Part shown: piece after piece, positions 8,730 to 17,358 of the stretch
Layout: each line of letters begins with the position of its first letter
Numbering within the stretch: position 1 is the first letter of the stretch
Position numbers and translations under genes: made by a program
The notes under the pieces: generated by a model
What the model saw: the letters and a program-made list of their open reading frames with translations, nothing else
Told to the model about the DNA's origin: nothing
The model's database searches: none
Assembly (NCBI RefSeq): GCF_002741055.1
Contig: NZ_CP016809.1
Span: forward strand, 2,502,501-2,566,500
DNA from: Paenibacillus ihbetae
GTDB taxonomy: Bacteria; Bacillota; Bacilli; Paenibacillales; Paenibacillaceae
Direction: 5' to 3'
DNA: 64,000 nt

Positions 8730-10088
8730 TTATGCGGCATGTCCTTCGGCTGCATCGCCCTGCTTCATAGCAGGCTTCGTATATTTCAACCCGTTAAAGA
8801 TCAGATTGAGCACGATCGCCGTCACGCTGCCGACAACGATGCCGTTATCGGCAAGAATGCGGAAGTTTTCAGGCAGGCTCTCGAACAGTCCCGGTACCGT
8901 CGTTACCCCCAGGCCCATTCCGACAGAGCAGGCGATAATGAACAGGTTCTCATGACGGTTCAAATCCACCTGGTCGCCCAGCATACGGATGCCGGAGGAA
9001 ACGACCATCCCGAACAAGGCAACCATCGCTCCGCCGAGAACGGATGTCGGCACAAGCTGCGTTAATGCCGCAATCTTCGGCACGAAACCGATCAGCACGA
9101 GCAGGCCGCCGGCAACGACAATGACGTCGCGTGTCTTTACGCGGCTCATTTGAATAAGGCCGACGTTCTGGGAATACGTCGTGTACGGGAAGGAGTTGAA
9201 GATCCCGCCGACTACGATCGCAAGTCCTTCCGCGCGGTAGCCGCGGGCCAGGTCCTTCGATTTGATATCACGGTCCACGATTTTGCCGAGAGCCATAAAT
9301 ACGCCCGTGGATTCCGCCACGCTGACAATGGCAACCAGAATCATCGTCAGAACCGGCATCAGCTTAAATTCCGGAGTGCCGAAATAGAACGGCTGCGGAG
9401 CACGGAACCAGCCCGCTTCACGCAGCGGAGTCAGATCGAGCCCCCCGAACAGCGCAGCGGCGATCGTTCCGAGGATCAGGCCAAGCAGAACGGAGATCGA
9501 ACGCAAGAAGCCTTTGGCAAAGCGATTCATAATGATGATGAAGGCAAGGACGCCAAAGCCGAGCGAGATATTCAAGGCGCTGCCGAAATCCTCGCTGCCC
9601 TGACCGCCGCCCAGGTCATTAAGAGCTACCGGAATGAGCGTCAGCCCGATAATCGTAACGACAGAGCCCGTTACGACCGGCGGGAACACCTTGATCAGCT
9701 TGCCGAACAGACCCGAGAAGAGAATGACGAACAAGCCGGAGGCGATGATCGCGCCATATATTGCGGACAAGCCATGCTGCTGGCCGATGATGATCATGGG
9801 ACCAACGGCTTGAAACGCGCATCCGAGCATAACCGGAAGCCCGATGCCGAAATATTTATTACCAAATACCTGAAGCAATGTCGCCACACCGCATGCAAGC
9901 AAATCGATCGCGATGAGGTAGGTCAGCTGCTCCGTCGTTAACCCAAGTGCGTTCCCTACGATCAGCGGTACAATAATAGCTCCCGCGTACATGGCAAGCA
10001 CATGCTGCAGACCAAGTGAAAAGGTCTTGCCTGGATTCCTCCGTTTATCAAAGATCGGCTCCAACGCCGCTTGTTTCTGTTCTCCCAT
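8730..10088 (-). CDS. pbuX: Xanthine permease (NCS2 family)
   Basis: A 452-residue integral membrane purine transporter with about 12-14 helices, importing xanthine with protons. NCS2 signatures are visible: LGLQHVLAMYAG at the start, FNSFPYTTYSQNVGLIQMSR in the middle, and conserved Gln/Glu residues in GCAFQAVGP and VAIVSVAESTG. It lies 43 nt after xpt, the standard xpt-pbuX order of Bacillales, so it should be controlled by the purine riboswitch ahead of xpt. GGGAGG is 12 bases before the ATG, a rather long spacing. Confidence 0.95.
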   Translation of the reverse strand: MGEQKQAALEPIFDKRRNPGKTFSLGLQHVLAMYAGAIIVPLIVGNALGLTTEQLTYLIAIDLLACGVATLLQVFGNKYFGIGLPVMLGCAFQAVGPMIIIGQQHGLSAIYGAIIASGLFVILFSGLFGKLIKVFPPVVTGSVVTIIGLTLIPVALNDLGGGQGSEDFGSALNISLGFGVLAFIIIMNRFAKGFLRSISVLLGLILGTIAAALFGGLDLTPLREAGWFRAPQPFYFGTPEFKLMPVLTMILVAIVSVAESTGVFMALGKIVDRDIKSKDLARGYRAEGLAIVVGGIFNSFPYTTYSQNVGLIQMSRVKTRDVIVVAGGLLVLIGFVPKIAALTQLVPTSVLGGAMVALFGMVVSSGIRMLGDQVDLNRHENLFIIACSVGMGLGVTTVPGLFESLPENFRILADNGIVVGSVTAIVLNLIFNGLKYTKPAMKQGDAAEGHAA

Positions 10089-10131
10089 GGCTCTTGAATT
10101 CCTCCCAGTGGATTGTTATATGGCTTGTTAT

Positions 10132-10701
10132 CTATGCAAAAGTTACTGTACCGTCATCAAGCGACGCAATGCGCACCAGCGATTCCACACGGTAGCCTGC
10201 CTCTGCGAGCAGTCGTCCGCCCGGCTGGAACGCTTTTTCGATCACGATGCCGATGCCGACAACCTCGGCGCCGGCCTGCTCGACGATTCGGGCCAGGCCG
10301 AATGCAGCCTCGCCGTTGGCCAGAAAGTCATCGACGATCAGAACGCGGTCTCCCGGCTTGATGAATTTCTTGGAAACGGTAATTTCGTTCGTCTCTTGCT
10401 TGGTGAAGGAATAGACTTTCTCCACGAAGATATCCTCACGGAGCGTCAGCGACTTCTGCTTTCGCGCAAAGATCATCGGCACGTCCATCTCGAGCGCGGT
10501 CATGATGCCCGGCGCGATGCCCGAGGATTCGATGGTCAATACACGGGTGACGTTTTCATCCTTAAACCGACGCGTAAATTCCTTGCCTACCTCTTTCATG
10601 AGTACCGGATCCATCTGGTGGTTCAGGAACGAATCCACTTTCAGCACCTGTCCGCTAAGGACAATGCCTTCCTCTTTCACTTTGTTCTGCAGTAATTGCA
10701 T
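10132..10701 (-). CDS. xpt: Xanthine phosphoribosyltransferase
   Basis: A 189-residue salvage enzyme that makes XMP from xanthine and PRPP. The PRPP-binding loop is [12 protein letters not shown] near residue 120. Length and the start [13 protein letters not shown] match the B. subtilis enzyme family. AAGGGGGAG precedes the ATG. It is first in the xpt-pbuX operon, preceded by a guanine-type riboswitch at 10866-10931 and a terminator-like hairpin, so expression should fall when guanine is plentiful. Confidence 0.97.
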   Translation of the reverse strand: MQLLQNKVKEEGIVLSGQVLKVDSFLNHQMDPVLMKEVGKEFTRRFKDENVTRVLTIESSGIAPGIMTALEMDVPMIFARKQKSLTLREDIFVEKVYSFTKQETNEITVSKKFIKPGDRVLIVDDFLANGEAAFGLARIVEQAGAEVVGIGIVIEKAFQPGGRLLAEAGYRVESLVRIASLDDGTVTFA

Positions 10702-10740
10702 GATGCTCCCCCTTCATTGTTGTACACATTCCAAGCACGA

Positions 10741-10793
10741 AAAGCCCATCTCCTTCTTTCGCCGTTATCGCCGGGAAAAGAAACAAATGGGCA
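10741..10793 (-). terminator. Expression-platform hairpin of the purine riboswitch
   Basis: On the minus strand GCCCAT...ATGGGC encloses a further long pyrimidine/purine stem and is followed by TTTT. It lies between the aptamer and xpt, as expected for a riboswitch terminator. A separate small hairpin (TAAGGG/CCCTTA at 10825-10841) lies between the two. Confidence 0.65.
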
Positions 10794-10865
10794 TAAGCAG
10801 CAATAATACGCCGAGAGCTGCATAAGGGCGTGACCCTTACAGCTTGTCCGTCGCTGCCGCTGTAT

Positions 10866-10931
10866 CCCGTAGTCCAATCATTTCCGGTGATCGGGTAGAA
10901 ACATGCAGGCCAATCCCTGCACATATACGAG
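10866..10931 (-). promoter_or_regulatory. Purine (guanine-class) riboswitch aptamer
   Basis: The minus strand shows the whole three-way junction. P1 is CTCGT/ACGGG. P2 is TGCAGG/CCTGCA with a GATTGG loop. The joining segment is GTTTCTACC. P3 is CGATCA/TGATTG with the loop CCGGAAA. The 3' joining segment is GGACTAC. The C in GACTA corresponds to the specificity base C74, which selects guanine (and xanthine/hypoxanthine) rather than adenine. Placement ahead of xpt-pbuX is the classic one. Confidence 0.96.
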
Positions 10932-11214
10932 AACACGTATGTTCAGCAAGATGCAGCATTCGATTCCAGCCGCTCCCGGATTCAATCTCATAGGGGAATT
11001 TAACCATTCCGCCCTATTGATCGCCCATTGAGAGCCGCCCTCTGAATGTCTGCAAAATCTGCATGGTAAGATAAAATCAATCTCATGCTTACGTGTAAAT
11101 ATGATTATTCCGAATGAATGAAGTATAACGCAACTGGCATGAAAAAATAAAGTGAAAATTTACGGAAATCGAATTCAGAAGAGCCAAGAGCCTGTACCAT
11201 GGACATTCGAACAC

Positions 11215-11240
11215 AAAAAGACCACCGTTAACCGGTGGCC
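11215..11240 (-). terminator. Terminator after the metallophosphoesterase gene
   Basis: Minus-strand stem GGCCACCG / CGGTGGTC with loop GTTAA, followed by five T, a few bases past the stop at 11249. The region 10932-11214 beyond the riboswitch shows no gene and must contain the xpt promoter, which I could not place. Confidence 0.85.
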
Positions 11241-11248
11241 CGTATGTC

Positions 11249-12349
11249 TTATGGCTGAAACGAAACATGAATTTGCACGATCTCGGAACGCGAGCCCAGC
11301 CGAATCGGCGGTCCCCAAAACCCATAGCCCGAGGAAACGATGGAGTGCATTTGTCCTTTTTTCAAGTAACCCCAATCATTTTCAAACAACGCCCCGGTAA
11401 TCAGGTGTGCCGGAAACACTTGCCCGCGGTGGGTATGCCCCGAGACGACCAGGTCCACGCCCTGCTCCTCGGCCTCATCCAGCGCATTCGGCTGATGATC
11501 CAGAAGAAATGTCGGCCGCGTCTTGTCGACCTCCTTCATGATCTCGGATAATGCTGCACGCCCCGTATCCTGCTTATCCCGCCGCCCGACAATCATCAGG
11601 TCCTCGACGGCTGCCGCCTCATCGTACAGCACGGTCATCCCGCTGCGCTCCAGTGCTTCAATCAACTCCCGGATGTCACCCTCGAAGCGGTCATGGTTGC
11701 CAAGCGAAGCATATACCCCATATGTAGAGCGGATGCCTGACAAGATTTCGTCAATGCCTTGGTTAAGATAAGCGTCCAGATCATCATCGATGATATCGCC
11801 CGGAAACAGCACCAGATCCGGCTTTAACGCATTAATCTCCTCAACCATCCGCTTTGCATGGCCTTTTCCCGACAGCAGTCCGAAATGCATGTCGGAGGCC
11901 ATGACAATGTTAAGCTCATCCATCGCTCCCGCATCCTTGGCAATATTCACGCTGTATGCCCGCACTGTCGGACTATAGGCATTAAACGTGCCAAGCCCGA
12001 TCAACAGCAGCAAGAGTACCAGCACGAGCAGGCCCGCTCTCTTCCCCGCCCCGTCCCGTCGCAGCTTCGTTAGACGCAGCACCCACATCGTTAAATGCAG
12101 CAGCGGGAGAACGAGAATCAGTACGTAAAAGACCGCCATCCAATAGGCTCCGATTACGTTCAGCACCGTAAGATTGCCGAGAAAGCGCCCTGATATAAAA
12201 GAGGTCGATACAACCGTCAGGACGATAATGTACAGGGTCTTGAACAAGGCGGATTTCCCCGGGCCCATCCAGCTCCATACACTTCGCCCGATATAATAGA
12301 CAAGCAAACCGTAAATGATCAACGCTATGATACCTATGAAAATATACAT
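11249..12349 (-). CDS. Membrane-anchored metallophosphoesterase
   Basis: About 366 residues: four hydrophobic helices in the first 140 residues, then a calcineurin-like phosphoesterase domain. Metal-site motifs in order are SDMHFG, GDIIDDD, GNHD and GHTHRGQ. This is the YkuE/YaeI-like class of membrane phosphoesterases, often proposed to act on lipid-linked phosphate, but the substrate is not deducible. The catalytic domain probably faces outward after the last helix. I chose ATG 12349, since AAAAGGAG lies six bases upstream. An ATG two codons earlier overlaps that ribosome binding site. Confidence 0.9.
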   Translation of the reverse strand: MYIFIGIIALIIYGLLVYYIGRSVWSWMGPGKSALFKTLYIIVLTVVSTSFISGRFLGNLTVLNVIGAYWMAVFYVLILVLPLLHLTMWVLRLTKLRRDGAGKRAGLLVLVLLLLLIGLGTFNAYSPTVRAYSVNIAKDAGAMDELNIVMASDMHFGLLSGKGHAKRMVEEINALKPDLVLFPGDIIDDDLDAYLNQGIDEILSGIRSTYGVYASLGNHDRFEGDIRELIEALERSGMTVLYDEAAAVEDLMIVGRRDKQDTGRAALSEIMKEVDKTRPTFLLDHQPNALDEAEEQGVDLVVSGHTHRGQVFPAHLITGALFENDWGYLKKGQMHSIVSSGYGFWGPPIRLGSRSEIVQIHVSFQP

Positions 12350-12487
12350 CGCCATCTCCTTTTCATACACTCATTATAGCAAGGCTAATGAGCAAATCCC
12401 AGCATTCGCCGGTAGGGAAGACAGCATCCATAAGGATAAATCCATGCTTGAGATCGTATACCGTGTCGGCGCTTGTTCCTATTCAGG

Positions 12488-12793
12488 TTATAACCCCGTG
12501 TGCTTTCGCGGAATGAGCTCGTTCAAGATCGACTTCAGGTTGCGATCCTCTGTGTAACGCTCCTGCCCCATGTCCAGCTCATTGACCCGGATATAGGTGT
12601 AGGTTGCATCCGGAGCCGCCGGCTTGAACAGCAGCTCATCGCGCTCATCCGGAACGACGTTATATTCCATATCGTGAAACATATCCAGAAGCTGTTGTCC
12701 GGTAGGCTGCTTGCCCTTATCCACAAAGATCAGGCCCCTCAATTTCTTGGGTCCCTCCTTGTGCCCGACTGTAAAATGAACGATGCATTCCAT
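12488..12793 (-). CDS. Hypothetical protein
   Basis: A 101-residue soluble protein of unrecognised family, containing a possible alpha/beta fold. GAGAGGAG lies eight bases before the ATG at 12793; an in-frame GTG three codons earlier overlaps the ribosome binding site. It is the only gene between the phosphoesterase and the TrmB-type regulator, all on the minus strand. Confidence 0.7.
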   Translation of the reverse strand: MECIVHFTVGHKEGPKKLRGLIFVDKGKQPTGQQLLDMFHDMEYNVVPDERDELLFKPAAPDATYTYIRVNELDMGQERYTEDRNLKSILNELIPRKHTGL

Positions 12794-12883
12794 GCATGCC
12801 ACTCCTCTCGCTTCGTTGTCTGAATATCCTGCCCTTTACTCATGATATCCTGCATCGCGGGTGTATAATCCCTTATGCAAATA

Positions 12884-12907
12884 AACGCCAGGATAGTTCC
12901 CGGCGTT
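12884..12907 (-). terminator. Possible terminator
   Basis: Stem AACGCC..GGA / TCC..GGCGTT followed by TATTT on the minus strand, about 160 nt past the stop of the TrmB-type gene. It lacks a long T run. Confidence 0.45.
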
Positions 12908-13065
12908 CGTTAAAGTTTGGTTGTAGTTTATCATAAGATACCGTATCGGGCTGTGATTCCTGTCATTGCCGATTCATTCAATGCCATTGCGCTGAATACG
13001 CGAGCCTTGATATAGATAAACTAGCGATTTCTGACGCACCATCCAATACGGATAGATCGTGCTTG

Positions 13066-14076
13066 TCACGATCCGCTGTCTGTCCCTTTGGACGCGGGTT
13101 CAGATGCGGGTTCAGATGCGGGTTCAGATACCGGCTCAAGCCCAGCCTCCGCGCTAACGCCGGATTCGGCTTCCGCTTCCAAACCGGGTGCCGCTTCTTC
13201 AAACGCCCCCGTCTCCGGCGCAGACTTCCTGAAGAAGTCAGGATCATTCTCGCGCTCATCCTCTTCCCCGTACGGGTCGGCCAAGCCTTCCGGCGTCACG
13301 TACTCGCTCTGAATGTACCCGAAATTCCGGCCGTACCGCGACTCCAGTGTGTCCCCCATATCCTGCTCCAGCTGGAACAGCACCATCTCTTGAGTAAAAT
13401 GATGCAGCAGCAGCTCAGCCATCACAGGGTGCTCCGTAATCACGGCCCCGGTCTCGAATTCGCCGCCGCGCATTCCGAGCATGCACCACTCGCGGTCCAC
13501 AACGAAGGAGAATTTGCGGCCGCCCCGCTTTCGTTCCTCGAGGCCCCGCCAGCCCGGCCAGGCAAGGGTACGCGACAAGCTCTGCTCAGGGCCGTCGCAT
13601 GCCCACAGCACCTTAACGCCTCTAGCCTCCGCTTCAGCGAGCGGCTCGCGCAGCAGTGCGGCCTCCTCCCGCCAGACATCGACCACGATCTCGCGCTCCG
13701 CCCGTCCCAGCTCCCGAACGAGAGCATCGAGCACGGCCTGATCTCCTTCAATGCTGAGGAACGGGGCAGCCGTACCGCTGCTGCGCGGCAGGCTTTTCTC
13801 CACATAGGCAAGGGAAGCCTCGACGCGTCCCGAGATCATGCGCGTCAGCTCCTCCGGCTTCAGCGATCGGTATCGGACGGGTTCTCCGCTCATGCGCTCA
13901 AGCGCTCCCTGCCGCTCCAGCCGCTGCATGGCCGCGTACACATTAGACCTGGAGGCGCCGAGGCGCTTGGCCACCTCGTAGCCTCCGGCAGGTCCATGCT
14001 CGGCAAGGTCCACCATAATTTTCGATTCAATCTCGGTAAATCCCAAATTGCGCAGATGATGCAGCAATTGTTCCAT
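13066..14076 (-). CDS. TrmB-family transcriptional regulator
   Basis: A 336-residue DNA-binding protein. The first 70 residues form a winged helix typical of TrmB (GGYEVAKRLGASRSNVYAAM as recognition region). A longer effector-like domain follows to about residue 270. The C-terminal 60 residues are Glu/Ala/Ser/Pro-rich low complexity, including EPAS repeats coded by a 12-bp tandem repeat. GGGGGGA precedes the ATG. Targets cannot be read. TrmB regulators usually sense sugars, though many Firmicute members are uncharacterised. The repeat-rich tail is atypical and probably disordered. Confidence 0.88.
   Translation of the reverse strand: MEQLLHHLRNLGFTEIESKIMVDLAEHGPAGGYEVAKRLGASRSNVYAAMQRLERQGALERMSGEPVRYRSLKPEELTRMISGRVEASLAYVEKSLPRSSGTAAPFLSIEGDQAVLDALVRELGRAEREIVVDVWREEAALLREPLAEAEARGVKVLWACDGPEQSLSRTLAWPGWRGLEERKRGGRKFSFVVDREWCMLGMRGGEFETGAVITEHPVMAELLLHHFTQEMVLFQLEQDMGDTLESRYGRNFGYIQSEYVTPEGLADPYGEEDERENDPDFFRKSAPETGAFEEAAPGLEAEAESGVSAEAGLEPVSEPASEPASEPASKGTDSGS
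13091..13126. repeat. 12-bp tandem repeat inside the regulator gene
   Basis: Three copies of GCGGGTTCAGAT in a row, coding Glu-Pro-Ala-Ser on the minus strand. In-frame length change by slippage would alter only the disordered tail. Confidence 0.9.
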
Positions 14077-14182
14077 AATTTCTAGTCCCCCCAAAGATGC
14101 TCGAACGCTTGCTCTATCATACACACGATTGTTGTTGAACTTGCGCTTAAGGCCATGGTCGTCCGATTCCCTTACAATTCAA

Positions 14183-14986
14183 TTAGATTTGCTCCGCTCC
14201 GCAGCGCGGGCACCATTTCGAGCCCTTCGGCAGGTCGACGCTGCAAATTTGGCATTTTACCGTATCCCGTACCGGCTCTTCTCCGGATACATAATCCTGG
14301 TTCTGATTGTTTTCCTGCCAGAAACGGATGCGCCGGTCCAGCTCCAGCTGTCTTTCCCGCTCGCGCTCGAGCTCTTCCCAGTGTCGGCGCTCCTTCTCTT
14401 GCTCCTCCTGCTCAAGACGAAGCTGCTCAGGATCCACCTCGGGCTCGAGAAGCTCTTCATCGACAGGGCTGAACGGCTCAGGACCTTGACGATACGTGTA
14501 TGGCTCATGGTCCCGTTCATCGGCAGCCGCCGCAAAAGCATCGGCCTCATCCTCATCCTCGAAATCAAATCTGACCTTGTTCAGCTCAGGATCTTTCACC
14601 GCTTTCTCAATCGGCTCCTCCTCTTTCGGAACGATGCTGGCCAGCTTGCGGCCGCAATTCGGACAGAAATTGGCATCGAGCGCCACCACGCGTCCGCATT
14701 GGCAGACCCGTTCGTTTTTCAGCACCGCAATCCGGTTGCGGATCTCTTCGATCTTCTCCTGAAGACCGTCGCAGGTCTTGGCCAGCTCTACCATTTCCTT
14801 CTCGGCAACGGACATATCCTGCATGCGGTAGCCTTCATAGAATACTTTCCCCATCTGAAGGTAATATGAATTTTTCTGCTGCTCGATCTCCGCGATTTGG
14901 CTGTTCAGTTTATTGACTTCCACCACGTGCTGGGCTTTTTCCGTCGCCCGGTTCGCACCGTCCTTAAGCCTCTGCAATATATTCAT
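14183..14986 (-). CDS. Coiled-coil protein with two zinc ribbons
   Basis: A 267-residue cytosolic protein. Residues about 15-90 are a coiled coil. A first zinc ribbon follows (CQCG ... CPNCG, about 94-112), then a long acidic and charged linker with a second helical stretch (about 190-225), and a C-terminal ribbon (CQICS ... CPRCG). No enzymatic motif is visible. Such zinc-ribbon proteins may be scaffolds or nucleic-acid binders. GAGGAGG precedes the ATG. The gene lies about 100 nt upstream of the TrmB-type regulator on the same strand and could be cotranscribed with it. Confidence 0.85.
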   Translation of the reverse strand: MNILQRLKDGANRATEKAQHVVEVNKLNSQIAEIEQQKNSYYLQMGKVFYEGYRMQDMSVAEKEMVELAKTCDGLQEKIEEIRNRIAVLKNERVCQCGRVVALDANFCPNCGRKLASIVPKEEEPIEKAVKDPELNKVRFDFEDEDEADAFAAAADERDHEPYTYRQGPEPFSPVDEELLEPEVDPEQLRLEQEEQEKERRHWEELERERERQLELDRRIRFWQENNQNQDYVSGEEPVRDTVKCQICSVDLPKGSKWCPRCGAEQI

Positions 14987-15356
14987 CCCTATATCCTCCT
15001 CTTCCTTATACCCGGTTCATCACGCGCTTTCAAAAGCAGCGTCTAGTTTATCATCATTAGTAAAAGTACACGCTCACCCCTAACCGGTCCTCCGTTTCCC
15101 GCATGCCGTCGATCGGGGCTATGCTGGAGGGCGGACATCTCAATCCAGTATACGGTGGTAACGGTGATTCTATCATACCAAATTCCTTGCTTCTTGTGAA
15201 AATCGCCGTTTTCCTGTCATTTCAAGTGATTCAACCCGATTCCGGTAGTGTAAAGAATAGAAAAAAGCCAGCGCTTGCATTCAAGGCAGCGTTAGCAAGC
15301 AACGAAAGCTTACCGACCGTGCAGGAAATCAGCTGCCATTACTGGAGGGATAACGC
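14987..15356. other. Divergent intergenic region
   Basis: Separates the minus-strand zinc-ribbon gene from a plus-strand small gene. It must hold two promoters, but I find no convincing -35/-10 pair, hairpin or extra gene. Confidence 0.4.
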
Positions 15357-15725
15357 ATGACCACCGATAAAAAAACCTATTATGTCTCCGTCAACCATAA
15401 TCTGATCCGGGATGTCCCCGGAGATTCCAATGAATTCACCGTCATGCTCAGCAAGGACGAATTAACCCGGCTGAAGGATCTGATGAATGATTTCAGCAGC
15501 ACCGACCGCTACGCGTTCCAACGGACCTTCGTTCCGTATAAATCGGCTGATCACGACGAAGCCATTGAGCAATTTGACGAGCGGACGATCGACCTGTACG
15601 CGTTCCTCCATGAGCATGGGGATGAGCGTACGCGCCGCATGATCGAGGATATGAACATTATCCGCAAAATGGATGACACCGGCTATGATGATCCGGGCTA
15701 CGAGAATGCTCCGCTCAATAAATAA
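15357..15725 (+). CDS. Hypothetical protein
   Basis: A 122-residue acidic soluble protein with a helical middle (SKDELTRLKDLMNDF) and a disordered, Tyr/Gly/Asp-rich tail. I do not recognise a domain. GGAGGG lies seven bases before the ATG. It stands alone between a divergent zinc-ribbon gene and the repeat region at 15848-16073. Confidence 0.75.
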   Translation: MTTDKKTYYVSVNHNLIRDVPGDSNEFTVMLSKDELTRLKDLMNDFSSTDRYAFQRTFVPYKSADHDEAIEQFDERTIDLYAFLHEHGDERTRRMIEDMNIIRKMDDTGYDDPGYENAPLNK

Positions 15726-15847
15726 ACGAAATGGCAAGCCATGAAGCAGCCGTAATGTGAAAAAAAATCCTGAAGGGCTTCTCTTTCACCGATTGCAGCA
15801 GCCGAACGCCGTAAGCAAGCTTCCCGCTGCTTGCGTCAGACTGGAGG

Positions 15848-16073
15848 CTTGCGGCATGCTTGAAAGTATGCACGCTCGAAGCGCGCAACCGCTTGAAGAT
15901 CGTCACATGTCTGAAGCTCGTGACATGCTTTAAGATCGCAACCGCTTGTAGCTCGCAACGTGTTTCAAGATTGCAACGTGCTTCAAGAACGCAATCGCCT
16001 GAAGCTCGCGACATGCTTGAAGCTCATAAGATCACAACGTGTTTCAAGATTACAATGTGCTTGAACTTGCAGC
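15848..16073. repeat. Degenerate 18-bp tandem repeats, intergenic
   Basis: About a dozen diverged copies of a unit close to GCAACGTGCTTGAAGCTC. The period is mostly 17-19 bp. It lies between the convergent hypothetical gene and the VanY-type gene. Open frames across it are long only because the period is close to a multiple of three. None has a ribosome binding site. Confidence 0.8.
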
Positions 16074-16116
16074 ATAGGCAGCATCCACGCCTGGGAAACC
16101 TCAGGGATTTGATCCA

Positions 16117-16150
16117 AAGAAACCCCGAAGCACAGCTCCGGGGTTTCTTT
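16117..16150 (-). terminator. Terminator of the VanY-type gene
   Basis: Near-perfect stem AAAGAAACCCCG / CGGGGTTTCTTT with a short loop. It works in both directions and lies about 120 nt beyond the stop at 16270. Confidence 0.8.
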
Positions 16151-16269
16151 ACGATTACTTGAGCAGGCCCGACATCCAACGAGCCTAGCAGCTCGTCCAA
16201 GCAGTCTTGGCTCGTCCGATTCGCGACAAGAGCTGCATTCCTCCCCGTCTCGGCCCTTTCACACGACAA

Positions 16270-17142
16270 CTACAGCTTTATGTTGGCTTCGTCGAAATAC
16301 TCCTCCAGCGTCAGGCCGCTCTTCGCAATGTCCGGCGCGAGATCCTTCCCGACATAGCGGATATGCCAAGGCTCATACACGTATCCCGTAATATCCTCCG
16401 CCCCTTCCGGGTACCGGATGATGAATCCGAATTCCGGTGCGCGTCTGGCCAGCCACTCGCCTTCCTCCGTATGGCCGAAGGCTTCCTCGAGCGCGTTTCC
16501 TGCGCTGGGACTCGACACATCGATCGTCAGTCCGGTCTGGTGCTCGCTCGTGCCGGGCACTGCGCTCACGCGGTTTGCTTCTTCCTCTCCCTTGGTGCGG
16601 ACATTGTTTTCATAGATCACCTTCTGGCGGTCGTATGAGCGGTACCCCGAAACGGCGCGAAGCTCCATTCCGTCCGCCTCGGCCGCCGCAAACAATTCTT
16701 CAAGCGCCTTGGCAGCCTCTTGTCTCAGCATCCGCTTCTCGTGGGGACCGTCGAAAGAAAACGGCACGTTCGGCTCCACGAGGTCATCCGGCTCATAGCC
16801 GTCCGGGAGGCTGCGCTGCTTGTTCACCACAACGGTGACGGCATCCGGGTTGGTCACGACCATCTTGCCGTTCTCCTCCTGCACGGTTGCCTGGAGCGCA
16901 TTTTCGCTCCGTTTGGCCATCACGGGATCCGCCGGCTCGTTTCCGGCCTCTGCGTCCTCCCCGGTTCCTTCCGGAAGCGTCGTGCCTTCCTGGCCCTCGG
17001 CCGGCGCTTGAAGCTCCTGTCCCTGCTCTTTGCCTGAACCGGCATCATTCGATTGGCACCCTGCCAGAATGCTCCCCGCTACCAGCAGAGATGACAGCAT
17101 CAGGCTCGTCCAGCGTATATTTTTCCCATAAAATGCACTCAT
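16270..17142 (-). CDS. VanY-type D-Ala-D-Ala carboxypeptidase lipoprotein
   Basis: About 290 residues. A lipoprotein signal ends LAGC near residue 28, followed by an acidic disordered linker and a C-terminal M15B peptidase domain. Zn-site motifs are SEHQTGLTIDVS (His and Asp ligands) and EPWHIRY (Glu and His). VSGYRSYDRQ is also typical. The enzyme trims the terminal D-Ala from peptidoglycan stems outside the membrane. There are no vanS/R/H/A/X neighbours, so it is a housekeeping or spore-wall paralog rather than part of a resistance cluster. I chose ATG 17142, with AAAGGACGAGG just upstream. Confidence 0.92.
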   Translation of the reverse strand: MSAFYGKNIRWTSLMLSSLLVAGSILAGCQSNDAGSGKEQGQELQAPAEGQEGTTLPEGTGEDAEAGNEPADPVMAKRSENALQATVQEENGKMVVTNPDAVTVVVNKQRSLPDGYEPDDLVEPNVPFSFDGPHEKRMLRQEAAKALEELFAAAEADGMELRAVSGYRSYDRQKVIYENNVRTKGEEEANRVSAVPGTSEHQTGLTIDVSSPSAGNALEEAFGHTEEGEWLARRAPEFGFIIRYPEGAEDITGYVYEPWHIRYVGKDLAPDIAKSGLTLEEYFDEANIKL

Positions 17143-17292
17143 CACTGCCTCGTCCTTTCCCATCTTTATTGTCCTCATTGTACCTTATCCAAACGGTACA
17201 GGACAAACGCTGTCATGTCGAAGAATGACGCGGCATGCCGTCATTTCTCCGAATTTGCGGCGCCATGGCCGCGCTTTACGGCCTTTAGGCGT

Positions 17293-17358
17293 GAAAAAAA
17301 AGCAGCCATACGCCTGGCCGCCCCCTTCGAAAGGGGAGGTCTAAAGGCTATGGCTGCT
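17293..17358 (-). terminator. Terminator overlapping the end of the SWIM-like gene
   Basis: Minus-strand stem AGCAGCCATA...TATGGCTGCT with an inner CCCCTT/AAGGGG stem, followed by eight T. The gene's TAG stop lies inside the first arm. Confidence 0.92.

Noticed and set aside
15860..16162. Open frames across the 18-bp repeats on both strands
   Set aside because: No ribosome binding site. The frames stay open because the repeat period is close to a multiple of three.
16270..17142. Vancomycin-resistance cluster
   Set aside because: Only a VanY-type carboxypeptidase is present. No vanHAX or vanRS genes are nearby.
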